This document shows, one piece after another, positions 10,419 through 19,799 of a stretch of DNA of 22,541 nt. Source of the stretch: Larix sibirica (Eukaryota; Streptophyta; Pinopsida; Pinales; Pinaceae). The number at the start of each line of letters is the position of its first letter. The stretch's first letter is position 1. A model generated the notes under the pieces. It was not told the origin of the DNA, searched no databases, and was given only the letters and a program-made list of their open reading frames with translations. Where the stretch lies: positions 24,648-47,188 of the forward strand of contig NWUY0300045401.1 in the NCBI GenBank assembly GCA_004151065.3, in the 5' to 3' direction. The position numbers and the translations under genes were made by a program.

Positions 10419-10496
10419 GGAAAATTGATCTCAGACAAAATCAGAGTTATTCAAAGTGGAAAATTCATCTCAGACAAAATCAGAATTATTCAAAGT
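10419..10496. repeat. 39-bp tandem duplication
   Basis: Two adjacent 39-bp copies (10419-10457 and 10458-10496) begin ggaaaatt and end ttcaaagt. They differ at two positions. The low divergence points to a recent duplication compared with the decayed elements nearby. Confidence 0.9.
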
Positions 10497-10594
10497 GGAT
10501 TGAACATACGAAAACACTTTGATTAATTCAATTTTTCTTTACAGCCATCTCCTTTTCCCTGCCTTCAAAAGTGCAAGACATAAATACAGTTCAA

Positions 10595-10658
10595 ACTCAT
10601 TATTATCTACTGAGTTGAGATGGCTTACTCATTATTATCCACTAATTTGAGATAGCTA
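10595..10658. repeat. 32-bp tandem duplication
   Basis: Two adjacent 32-bp copies (10595-10626 and 10627-10658) begin actcattattat and contain ttgagat. They differ at about five positions. Confidence 0.8.
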
Positions 10659-10696
10659 ACTTATAATTAATTAAAAGATTATGCAAAATTATCTTC

Positions 10697-11119
10697 ATGC
10701 AACTCCAATGTTTTCATTTCTACTTCATTATTATTTTCCTGCATAGTTTGTCTGGGCTTGCATTAATAGATGTTCTAAGAGTTCAAGGCCAAGGCAATAG
10801 CTCGACAACAATTGGTTCACGAAATAGCAAACATGTCACAAAGCAGATTTTGAACTCGGGTGAGGGAGGAAATAATGTTTCCTCTCAACTGCCCGAGCTA
10901 CACCTAATTGACATCTTTATGTGGACTTATCCTAATGTGTGTTCACTTTATCCACCCATTGAGGCTTCTCTTTTTGTTCACATATCTATGAATTATCCTC
11001 ATGCTTGCATACAAATGCATCATCCTCTCGCCCAAAAAAATATGAACCTCCTAGTTCAGACTCTCAATGTCAAGCACATTACTGCCACTATATTTCATCA
11101 ATTCTTTCTCATTTATTGA
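10697..11119 (+). CDS. Uncharacterised 140-residue ORF with N-terminal hydrophobic segment
   Basis: This is the longest uninterrupted frame in the window outside the N gap. The first 30 residues include a hydrophobic run, FYFIIIFLHSLSGLALI, that could act as a signal peptide with a break near GLA. The rest is polar, with Ser, Asn and His clusters and no recognised domain or cysteine pattern. The ORF ends next to the minus-strand chromovirus remnant, whose 3' coding end lies at about 11110. In AT-rich plant DNA a frame of this length can occur by chance, and no promoter, intron or homologue is visible. I list it because it is intact. A small secreted protein and a chance ORF are both possible, with the latter more likely. 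Confidence 0.2.
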   Translation: MQLQCFHFYFIIIFLHSLSGLALIDVLRVQGQGNSSTTIGSRNSKHVTKQILNSGEGGNNVSSQLPELHLIDIFMWTYPNVCSLYPPIEASLFVHISMNYPHACIQMHHPLAQKNMNLLVQTLNVKHITATIFHQFFLIY

Positions 11120-11645
11120 AATATTGATTAGGGTTTTCAAGACCTTCCACTTGACTAATTAGAGTTTGCAATTTCCTTCTTGTGCAGTTGTCAATTTAGT
11201 GCCCACAACTTGTTCAATTTCTTCTCTTTTCTTCTTTGCCAATTGTTGCTTCCAAGTTGCCTCCACCATAGAATTAAGTTCATCATTTGAGCTTGCACGA
11301 TGCATATAAATATCTAAAACATTGAAAATTGGACTGATGTTTAAGTCTTCTAGAAGATTAGTGGCATATGCGTTGTCATTTATCCCCTTCAAAATTTTAC
11401 ATGGTCTAATTTTCTTCTATTTAAATTGTTGTGGCCACTTTTCGAAAATTGATCCTTTCTTAGATACACCATTCACTTGCTCTCCAACTTGAAAAACCCT
11501 CTCTTCTATGGAGTTTTGCTTGTGCCTTGTATGTTTTTGTCATCTCATGTCGTTTTTGTTCTACGCGAGCCTAATATTTTTTAGATAATGCTTCCTTGTT
11601 AGTAATATATCTTATACTGTCCTTACATTCTTACACTATCGAAAC
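11110..11645 (-). pseudogene. Chromovirus integrase C-terminus and chromodomain start
   Basis: On the minus strand, a KEALSKKY-x-ARVEQKRHEMTKT block (about 11540-11600) matches the region after the integrase core of Ty3/gypsy elements. The frame at 11392-11159 begins KGINDNAYATNLLEDLNISP and continues IFNVLDIYMHR, the conserved integrase C-terminal signature. It is followed by EATWKQQLAKKKREEIEQVV. After a single stop (11159-11161) the same frame reads LVKWKVLK (about 11135-11158), the beginning of a chromodomain, which in chromoviruses can steer integration to heterochromatin. The chromodomain is then lost to unrelated sequence. Stops and frameshifts upstream show it is inactive. It is collinear with the integrase core at 12143-13090 across the N gap, so both are probably parts of one element. 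Confidence 0.85.
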
Positions 11646-11650
11646 ATTAG

Positions 11651-12175
11651 AGGAAATTTGAGGTCTAAAATGGGCCTTATAAGAAAACGAGCCATCATAT
11701 AAGAAANNNNNNNNNNNNNNNNNNNNNNNNNNNNNNNNNNNNNNNNNNNNNNNNNNNNNNNNNNNNNNNNNNNNNNNNNNNNNNNNNNNNNNNNNNNNNN
11801 NNNNNNNNNNNNNNNNNNNNNNNNNNNNNNNNNNNNNNNNNNNNNNNNNNNNNNNNNNNNNNNNNNNNNNNNNNNNNNNNNNNNNNNNNNNNNNNNNNNN
11901 NNNNNNNNNNNNNNNNNNNNNNNNNNNNNNNNNNNNNNNNNNNNNNNNNNNNNNNNNNNNNNNNNNNNNNNNNNNNNNNNNNNNNNNNNNNNNNNNNNNN
12001 NNNNNNNNNNNNNNNNNNNNNNNNNNNNNNNNNNNNNNNNNNNNNNNNNNNNNNNNNNNNNNNNNNNNNNNNNNNNNNNNNNNNNNNNNNNNNNNNNNNN
12101 NNNNNNNNNNNNNNNNNNNNNNNNNNNNNNNNNNNNNNNNNNCTTAGGAGGCCCATTTTAGACCTCAAATTTCCT
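11651..12175. repeat. 27-bp perfect inverted repeat flanking the assembly gap
   Basis: The 27 bases at 11651-11677 (beginning aggaaatttgaggt) are the exact reverse complement of 12149-12175. Weaker matching continues outward for about 10-15 bases on each side. The N run lies between the arms, 29 bases from the left arm and 6 bases from the right. An inverted repeat here is not expected from the collinear integrase reading on either side. Confidence 0.9.
11707..12142. other. Assembly gap (436 N)
   Basis: This is a run of 436 unknown bases. It falls inside the chromovirus integrase region, between the core domain and the C-terminal domain. The gap size may be an estimate. Confidence 1.
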
Positions 12176-13090
12176 TAATGACGATTGTGATGACTCTACC
12201 AATTCAATGTCCCCCTTGTAAAAGTGCATTGACCACTTTCTTAAGAATTTGAATCTTGGTGGGGGTTGTAAAAACACTTTGCTTTCATTGACCAAACTCC
12301 TCTCTCATGGCACTTGCACATGAACTTCTTCAATATGCTTTGCAAATGATTCATCGTCTTTGCTAATCTTCACATCAAATCGAAACCACACTAAATCCTC
12401 ACTTCTTTTAGGTTCCTCCCTTGAACAATTTAGAGTGGTGATTTTCTTGTAGATCTATCCACACTAGAGTTACATGCGAATTCTCCTAAACTCTGATTCA
12501 CCACCTTTGTTTGCCCATCGATGTGTGGATAATAGGCATAATTGTATTGCAATTCGTTGTCCACCTTATGCCATAGTGTTCGCCAAAAATGACCCAAAAA
12601 ATGAGTGTCCTTGTCATTGGTAATTTTTTTGGGATTGTTGTAGATATTTTTTATTATTGTCCAAGTTTTTTCATGGTGCCAAATTTGTTTCTTTCGAGTT
12701 TTTCAAGTTCAATTTTAATGCTTGCCGATATTTCCCCAATATTTTAGATAAGTTTCTTTACAAAGAGCCTCGATGATATATTCCCTTAAAAATGATATTT
12801 ACAACATTGGTTTTGGGCACTCCCTGAAAGCATATAACTTCCTTAGTTAATAATTCAATGGTCTTAACAACATCCTTTGTCTTCTTCCAAGGAACAAAAT
12901 GGGGCATGTTTGAAAATTGATTCGTTCTGTGCTTGAGGCGATTCCAATTCAAAGTGCATAGATATGGCGTCCCAAGGTATTGACAACACCATTTAAAATA
13001 TGGTCTTCTGTGAAATCCCTTTTCTCTTTGGCGAATTTGGAAAATGGACACATATTTGCATTAGGTAGATGCACATGCTGGATCATTTTT
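12143..13090 (-). pseudogene. Chromovirus (Ty3/gypsy) integrase core, decayed
   Basis: Minus-strand text across frames follows the order of a gypsy integrase. KRKGISQKTIF (about 13000-13030) is followed by IPWDAISMHFELESPQAQNE (about 12930-12990), where the usual first catalytic Asp of the DF motif reads as His. MPHFVPWKKTKDVVKTIELL and EVICFQGVPKT come next. Then NDKDTHFLGHFWRTLWHKVD (about 12545-12605) retains the second Asp region, and HIDGQTKVVNQSLGEF (about 12480-12525) is the block that normally carries the catalytic Glu as QTE. Here that codon is AAG (Lys, 12505-12507 on the plus strand). The enzyme would cut and join element ends to target DNA; with two of three catalytic positions changed plus frameshifts it cannot. 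Beyond 12430 towards the gap the frame becomes degraded. It is collinear with the C-terminal remnant at 11110-11645. Confidence 0.85.
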
Positions 13091-13099
13091 CCTTAAATG

Positions 13100-13480
13100 C
13101 TTCAAACTATGCCTTTTACCATTGAATCACAATTCATGTGTTGGCTTTGTCGTGCAATGCTTTTTTGTCATATTGCGAGAGTTTGTAAACCAACAAATGA
13201 CAAGTAACTACATCACACAAAGTTGTGTCTTATAAATTCCAATATTAAAAGATATGTAACATGTTCATGAAAACCATCACGTTCTTCCTCTCTCTTTAAC
13301 ATCCTCTCCTATCATCTCTCGTCTCATTTTGATCTTCAAAAAATCTAGATGTATTTCCTCTATATTTGACTTACACCTTTGACTACGTATGAGTTAATGC
13401 TCCACCTCTACTTCTATTACACTTCTCTTTTGCCTTCAAACACATTTGAATGCTTCATCCACTAAATGAAACTTCAACAT
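13100..13480. other. AT-rich stretch upstream of the integrase remnant
   Basis: Minus-strand RNase H or RT of the chromovirus would be expected here, but I see no clear motif. The sequence may be heavily decayed element DNA or unrelated insertion sequence. Confidence 0.4.
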
Positions 13481-13486
13481 AGCAAA

Positions 13487-13666
13487 TTCGCCTTCCAGAT
13501 GAAAACACTATCCATGAAGGTATCGACCTTGCTAATTTCCATTATCTTACTATAAATTTGTTCTAATATGCAACCTTTCGCCTTCTAGATGAAAACACTA
13601 TCCATGAAGGTATCGACCTTTCTAATTTCCATTATCTTACTATAAATTTGTTCTAATATGCAACCT
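13487..13666. repeat. 90-bp tandem duplication
   Basis: Two adjacent 90-bp copies (13487-13576 and 13577-13666) begin ttcgccttc and end atgcaacct. They differ at only two positions (13495/13585 and 13531/13621). The unit length is a multiple of three, but no coding frame is recognised across it. The near identity implies a young event. Confidence 0.95.
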
Positions 13667-13786
13667 CATCCATTGTTTAATTATTAGCATACTCTTGTAC
13701 AAGCAAATCCTTCTAGCTTAAATTTCGGAATTGTTTAAATAATGTTTGACGATACTTTATAGGTAAAAAATTTGTTCATAAATGCG

Positions 13787-14008
13787 TTAACATCTTTGCC
13801 CATATTGTAATTTTCCCCTTACCTTGGATACATGGCAAGAGCATCTCAAACGTGGATCATCAAAGGAAACAACATACACAAACATCTGGTGATTTTCTAT
13901 GAACTCTCTATTTTTGTTAGAACATTTATTTTTGTTTGTAGTGGCAACCCTTAAATTAGTTCGTGAAGCAAAATTTATGGTTTTATTGGTAGGGAATTGT
14001 ATTACCAA
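13787..14008 (-). other. Weak FAR1/MULE-like SWIM-type motif
   Basis: A 73-codon minus-strand frame contains FVYVVSFDDPRLRCSCHVSK followed by VRGKLQYGQRC. The C-x-C followed by F/S-x-x-x-G-x-L resembles the SWIM zinc-finger segment of FAR1/FHY3 and MULE transposases, where CxC is followed by a C-x-H pair. The C-x-H pair is not clear here and no transposase core is seen upstream or downstream. The resemblance may be chance. Confidence 0.2.
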
Positions 14009-14009
14009 G

Positions 14010-14920
14010 GCCTAGTTCCTTCACTGTAATACTCTTATGTTAATTCGGTAAGTTAGTATCTTTGTGTAAAGCTTAGTGTTGTGCAATTATTTTTACATCG
14101 GTATGTTAACTTAGACATACACATAAAGTTTTTGAGAACTATTATAGAAAGTAGCTTGTTAAGTGGGAAAATGCATGTGATGATATGCTTAACTTTTATG
14201 TAATTCATGAAATGTTTATATTGTTGTTGATTTGATGATAAGGGACAAAGTTTATATTCAGTTGTCAAATATAGTAAAAATCATAAAACTATGCTATAGT
14301 TTTGAGGATGTCGAAATAAAAAATATGGCATACCATGAACTACAACCTTGACAAACATTAACATAGTTGTTAAAGAATAGGTTGGTAAACAAAATAAGCA
14401 AGTTGGGAACACATATTGTGTGCTTGAATAAGCAACCACCTTGAATGAGAATTATGCAATGATAGTTGTGAGAGGCTGAAAAAAAACTATAATGCAAAAG
14501 TGTAAGTGAGATTGTCTAAATTCCTTCATGAACAAATCCTTGTGAAATTTATTCTTGAAGAGAGCAAGTAAACTATTGAGTTTTGGGATTATTGTGCCCT
14601 TAGCCATTATGAGAATTTAGGTAATGGGAAAAGATTCATTGGGATTGTCGAACAGAGTTGTAAGTATTATCCAACCTATAGACATCCACTGGGTAGAGAT
14701 GTGGGAAATAGAAACCAATCGCCATGCATTGAAATAGACTTGATGAGTGATCTAATGCTAAATTTCTTAAATCAAAGTCTTCAAGCTTGGGAAGTAGTGT
14801 ATGGGAACCTAAATAAACTTACCATAACTCAGGGAGTTCAAAATAAAACCTTCATCTTAATTCCATTTTATTTATTTATATATTTTGATTTAAATCAACC
14901 TCAAACACATTTGACAAACA
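14010..14920. other. Unassigned AT-rich DNA
   Basis: Several short open frames occur on both strands (for example 14701-14985 plus and 14294-14497 minus), but none shows a recognised motif or consistent codon use. Nothing supports a gene. Confidence 0.4.
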
Positions 14921-14929
14921 TGACACTAC

Positions 14930-15165
14930 GCGGAAGTCAACTTGGGAAAAATGATTTAGGAAAACCAACTTATGAAAATCCATAGGCTAGACAATTTGGA
15001 AAAATCGATTTATAAAAGTGACGAGCAAGTCGGCTTGGGAAAAATCAAGCAAGTGGGCTTGGGAAAAATTCCACCAGGGAAAGTCAACTTATGAAAATCA
15101 ACAAACAAGTTGAGTATGGGAAAATTGATGGTAGGAAATCGACTATGGAAAAATTGATGATAAGA
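14930..15165. repeat. Degenerate short-period repeat (cttgggaaaaat-type)
   Basis: The core cttgggaaaaat and variants (cttatgaaaat, tatgggaaaatt, tttggaaaaatc) recur roughly every 25-35 bases, often preceded by aagtcaa or aagtggg. Examples are at 14940, 14994, 15035, 15058 and 15112. The spacing is irregular, so this is an old diverged minisatellite or a repeat-rich untranslated region. A minus-strand frame across it yields the repeated peptide FPKPTC. Confidence 0.6.
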
Positions 15166-15580
15166 TAATGAACAATTCAAGTCCACTAGTATGATAGTGG
15201 CAAACTTGATCAACCTTTTTTCGTGGATTGAATTTTGGATAGTTATTTTAACTTATATTTTACTTTCATGAACTTAAATTTACATTAAAAGTTAAAGTGG
15301 GACCCCCATTTTATAATGTTTGGTAATGGATTTGGACAAGAAGGACCTCACACAAGAAAGTGGAAATTAAGATGTTTTTCATTGTTCTAACATAACACAT
15401 TTTTATGATTTCAGCATTGAGTAAACAAAATCTTGTAAACACTTTCCCTCCTACACCCCCTTGAATTACTATAAGGGATTGCAAGATGATACTTACAAGG
15501 TCAATTGTAGTAAATGAATAATCAAGAAATGCCTAGGGAAGCATTTGTTGGTAAAAGAGCCTGGCCACCTTGTTACCATA
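15166..15580. other. Unassigned non-coding stretch
   Basis: No recognised gene. The cctacacccccttgaa segment at about 15451 resembles cacaccccctcagt at 5938, so the dispersed repeat pair (6060-6450 and 15590-15930) may extend leftwards here. Confidence 0.4.
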
Positions 15581-15589
15581 CAAGCTTCA

Positions 15590-15930
15590 ATTCGACAAAT
15601 GCATTGTTTGGGTTGGCTACTCAACATTCTACAATAGATGGCTCAACATAAAACAAAATGCCATGAAACAAATTAAACTAAGTAGATGGAACTTAGTAAG
15701 TGAGTAATAAGGGAAAAGTTTCTTTGAAATTTGAGTAACAAGGGAAAAGTTTCTTTGACATTTTATCATATAAGTTGGATGAACCTTTTTCATATAGTTT
15801 TATTGTTGCCTACTTTTCTATGTAGAATAAGAGCTTGGTTTAAATCCATTTACTTGGTTTAAATCCATTTTATTTTTAATTAGTACTTATTTATGTTGAA
15901 TTGTCTTTGACCATGTAAGGAAAATACTAT
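15590..15930. repeat. Diverged dispersed repeat, copy 2
   Basis: This is the same family as 6060-6450 and in the same orientation, starting with gcattgtttgggttgg at 15601. Two internal short tandem duplications are present only in this copy: 31 bp at 15701-15731 and 15732-15762, and 19 bp (cttggtttaaatccattta) at 15834-15852 with a second copy from 15853. Confidence 0.5.
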
Positions 15931-15939
15931 AAAACACAT

Positions 15940-17010
15940 AACTAGGTACATCTTTAAAAACCATTGTTACACTCATTTTTTTCTATGCAAGTACACATGT
16001 ATGCAAACATTGTGCATATGGAGAGACCTTCCATGGCATTGCACTTTCTGAGTATACCTTGATATAGTGACCTTCCTTTATATATAGGAATGCATTTTAT
16101 ATAGAAATTTTAAATGATAAAAATTCTAAGGAATTTTCTTATCAGTGGTTAATGATTTTTTTTCCATGAAAAAAGATTATTTTATATTTCAAAAGGGAAA
16201 GTGTTCATCTTAGATGTATGACACATACAATCATCCTTCAAAAGATATCCAAGATCGATTATTGTTCAAAATATATCTTATATATTGAGATAAATAGTAT
16301 TGGCAAAAGTTCCAAAAAGAGTATACTTTTTTCAATCCAAGAAAAAGCATCAAAAAATAGTCTTGTGAACTTTGCTTCCAAAGGGATAATATCCCGGAAG
16401 TCTTGTTCAGTCAGACAACCTTTGTTGTTAGTGCTTTCGCACTCCAACGGGTGAAAATGGGTGGTCTACTGGCTTGAGGAAGCCAAGGTAGAGAGCACAC
16501 AAGAGGGTGTCTCTTGCGGCTTTGTGTGTTAAATAGGTGTAGTAAATCAAAGTAAAAATAAGGAAATTTAGATTGAACTATGCATGCATATATAAACTAA
16601 GCAAGAATATGTATGCGCCGTAAGAAAGTAACAATAACTATTTAATTTAAAACAACATCTACTGCAGTAAAAACCAAAACACACACGTAAAAATCCTTTC
16701 ATTCACATTAATAGAACAGGTCTACAAAAGAATAGGTTTCTTTGTATTTCCAATAAATGAGATTTACAATGGTTTTGGATTACCTCAATGGGAAAAGGGC
16801 CCGTGCGTCCGCTTGAAGTTGGAGCAGCTCTTTGGTTCTTCGAACAGTTCTCTTCCACCAAGCCACCAGAGGGGTTGAATGGACAAAGTCTTAAACTAGA
16901 TAGGAGTGAAGGGAACTAAGAGGTGTCCAAACTTCACACAGGAGACTTTGTAGAGGGTAGCTTCCAAGGGATGGAGGTTTGCAAAAATGCTTCACATATA
17001 TAAATGAGGG
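15940..17010. other. Unassigned DNA with no recognised gene
   Basis: Open frames at 16218-16454 (plus, 78 codons) and 16259-16447 (minus, 62 codons) overlap each other and show no motif. The part at 16440-17000 is less AT-rich and may be LTR or untranslated sequence of an element, but no terminal motifs are clear. Confidence 0.4.
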
Positions 17011-17019
17011 TAAAAATTC

Positions 17020-17080
17020 GCAATATATTTTGGTGTGGTTTTTTGGTGTTTTTTGATGTGGTTTTTTTGGGGAGCTTGTC
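17020..17080. repeat. T/G-rich low-complexity tract
   Basis: Repeats of ttttggtgtggt and tttgatgtggttt make a simple T/G-rich tract (A/C-rich on the minus strand). It lies about 120 bases beyond the coding end of the minus-strand LINE remnant and may be part of that element's 3' end. Confidence 0.6.
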
Positions 17081-17199
17081 CAAAGTGGGTTTTAGGATTT
17101 AGGATATCATACATTTTGGGTTTTTTGCATTAATTTTCATGTTGAGGGTCTAAACATAGGGATAGGGTATGCATGATGATACATGGTCATTTTTTGGTG

Positions 17200-18380
17200 T
17201 TAACAACCTTCTTGAACCGTGAGAGCTTCTTTTGAAAGTTGGTATGCTTTATGATTAGAGCCTTTATAAATGTGTACAAAGGTGACTTCTTTAAAACTAA
17301 ATTTTGTCTCCAAACAATTTTCCATGATTTGTCCCAGAGCTAGATTTGAAATTTGACTTTTCACATTTGCCCAATTTATTAGTGACGTTGAGTCTTGTAG
17401 GATCTGCATCTTGCCTACATCCTTTTCAAGAGCAATTTTCATTAAGACCCAAAGAGCAGATAACTTTGTTTTGTTATTTGTTCCATTCCTAGCTCCAAGC
17501 TACACAGTATAATATTGTGCATTATTTCTAAAAAAGATGGCATTTGCACCACATAGATCTTGAATACCTTGACATGCTATGTCAAAGAAGCCCCAAGGCT
17601 TATTGAAATCAATACAAGGTTCTTGTAATCTCCTTGGTCCCTTTTTAGGAGACTTCCAACCTTTTCCATAGGAAAGTCTAATTTGTTGAGTTAAACAACC
17701 CACATGTACTTTTTCCCCTTGAAATATCATCTTATTTCTAGTTAACCATACTCATATTACATAGCATGGAAGAGCTTTATTATATAATCCAACAAGTATA
17801 ATTCATCCCAAAGATTATTAAGTTTAAAGCTTTGTAAAATCTCGTTGGAGATTACCTTAGTAAATGAGCAATTAACTAAGAGATGATGAATAGACTCACT
17901 TGCTTCCTTACACAGTATGCACCATCCAGGCTCTACCATTTTTTTTTGTCATTATTCAAGGTAAGTATCTTATTATTCAAAGGAAGCAAAAGGAAGATTT
18001 TGGTTTTTAATGGGCTTTTTAACATCCAAATTAGTCTCCACCACCGTGCCACCACCACTACTTCGCTCCTAAGTTTTCTTCTATTTTAACTTCATAAGTC
18101 AATTTAAAATTAAGCACTCCCATAGCTTTATTTCTTGACCATTTTACCTCATCCTCTTGTTCCTGGAGTCTAATGACATTATGTTTTAGAAGATTTGTAT
18201 ATTGTGTCCACTCAACTTCTTGTCCATCTTGAAGTTCCAATTCCTTTACCGATTTCTAGTTATGTATCCAAGTTCCATGTTCTGTGGACAAGAGAACTTA
18301 TAAAGTTTTCGCAAAAACTATTGACCCCAAACATAGTGATCCAAATTGTAGGTATTTCCCTATATCTAAAGACGACTACA
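17200..18380 (-). pseudogene. LINE C-terminus: zf-RVT and RNase H domains, decayed
   Basis: Minus-strand text from about 18240 reads HNVIRLQEQEDEVKWSRNKA, typical of the segment before the zf-RVT domain of L1-like plant LINEs. The zinc-knuckle-like CILCKEASESIHHLLVNC follows (about 17866-17920), then VWLTRNKMIFQGEK (about 17700-17750). An RNase H domain spans about 17600-17215. It begins PWGFFDIACQG, with the first Asp present, and continues NNKTKLSALW, where Lys stands at the usual Glu. QDSTSLINW keeps the Asp of the GDS motif. HIYKGSNHKAYQLSKEAL has Tyr where the HxxRxxNxxAD motif has Asp. RNase H would remove element RNA after reverse transcription. Two of the catalytic residues are lost and there are stops and frameshifts, so it is inactive. 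The RT domain expected upstream is missing; a coiled-coil remnant lies there instead. Confidence 0.85.
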
Positions 18381-18439
18381 TTGTGTAAATTTTAACAAAG
18401 TGGCCAAATAATAATAGACAAGAAAAGACCATAAACATC

Positions 18440-19440
18440 AAAATCTAGGTTGAACTATGAGCATTGTTCATGACCTGGTCTTCATCATTTTCTTTAGGAT
18501 CTTCAGGATCTTCAGGATCTCCATTGTCTTCTTGCTTGTTCAAACTTGAGATGGTAACTACTAACAACTGCAATAGGTTGTCGAACATAGGAACCCTTAG
18601 TTCCCTTGCTACCGAAATAGTCAATGGTGCGAGACTATTTTGCTGCAAGAAGGTCATCATGTCTGTCCAGAGTGATTTGAATAGTATCAACCTGAGCTTT
18701 TGGTACACTAATTTTATCCTCCACATTATCTAAATGAACATCTAAACATGACACTTGTGATGAAAGCTGGTGCACTATCTACTCAACATCGTTGTATTTT
18801 TCCAAGGTAGTTGAAACTGCATCCATTTGGGCTTCACAAATTCAGACATTCCCCTCCACATTCATTGAGACAACCATCTAGACAGGAGGCAGGATTTTAG
18901 AGCTACTGAGCAGCTTCCTAAGCTTCTTCCAGGTAGGATTCCATAATAGGCGTGTGAGCAGTTACTAGACGAACTGCAACAATTAACCTTTCCAATTGCA
19001 AGCTCATCCACCTCATTTGGTCGCAAATGTCCTTAATGTCCGCTCGGGTATCTCGTATGCCTTCACATAATTCCTGCAGTTTCTTTTCTATATTCATGTA
19101 GGCTTTATGACTATTCAAACACAAACCTATTCTATAGATCTGGTACCCCAAGCTCTCCAATTGATTGAGAGAGCTAACTCTGCACTCAATCTACTGCAAA
19201 TTCCTTGATGAATATTCTTATCTCGCCCTGCAAAGTCTGGACCTAATGACCACGGCCCTAGGGTACAAAGGAAGACAACAACTTCTCCAACATTCCTGAA
19301 TCCCAAACCTGCCAGGTTAAAGAATGAGCTGATTATAAGCGGAACCTACAGATGATGGCCTGAGAAATATCCACCTGGCACTCAACATTGATATCAACAG
19401 GAAAATGTTTCCCTAGTTTGCAGGGGAAGGCATCAATATC
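18440..19440 (-). pseudogene. Coiled-coil protein remnant, function unknown
   Basis: A long minus-strand reading can be followed with few interruptions. From about 19430 it reads VWDIDAFPCKLGKHFPVDIN, and after some stops the same frame continues into 19160-18918 with KKLQELCEGIRDTRADIKDI and CDQMRWMSLQLERLIVAVRL. After one frameshift near 18900 it reads ICEAQMDAVSTTLEKYNDVE, IVHQLSSQVSCLDVHLDNVE and PKAQVDTIQITLDRHDDLLA, with single stops between. The AQMDAVSTTLEKYNDV and AQVDTIQITLDRHDDL segments are related, so there is an internal repeat. In another frame the end is acidic (EDNGDPEDPEDPKENDEDQV). The product would be a long helical coiled-coil protein. I do not recognise the family. It lies between two RNase H remnants on the same strand and may be an accessory or gag-like ORF of a retroelement. 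Confidence 0.5.
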
Positions 19441-19799
19441 CCAAACGATATGCAACACCATCCCCAAGTTGCTGCACACACCTGACCTCCTCCCCTCAGC
19501 ACTACTCACTACAGAATGACGATAACAATGGAGTGGGTTATGCCAAAATACAAAACATCCTCATGGTAAAACTGCTAGTGGGTACCTCCACGTGTATCGG
19601 ACTTAATCCCAAAAGTGCAATCCTGGAGTCCTCAAGAAGCTTCATAAATTGAGATGCCTTGAGTCTTTTACATGGTTAGTTGGATTGATTAGCACGTTAA
19701 ACATTCTTCCTGTCATCTTTCTGGTCATTAATGATAGACAAGACTTGTTCCTTAATCGATAAATGAACTATATCTTATAATTGAGACCTGTGGGGAGCC

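Noticed and set aside
11695-12168. 157-codon minus-strand open frame
   Set aside because: It consists almost wholly of unknown bases from the N gap, so it carries no information.
16218-16454. 78-codon plus-strand ORF as a gene
   Set aside because: It overlaps a 62-codon frame on the opposite strand, has no motif and lies in AT-rich DNA where such frames arise by chance.
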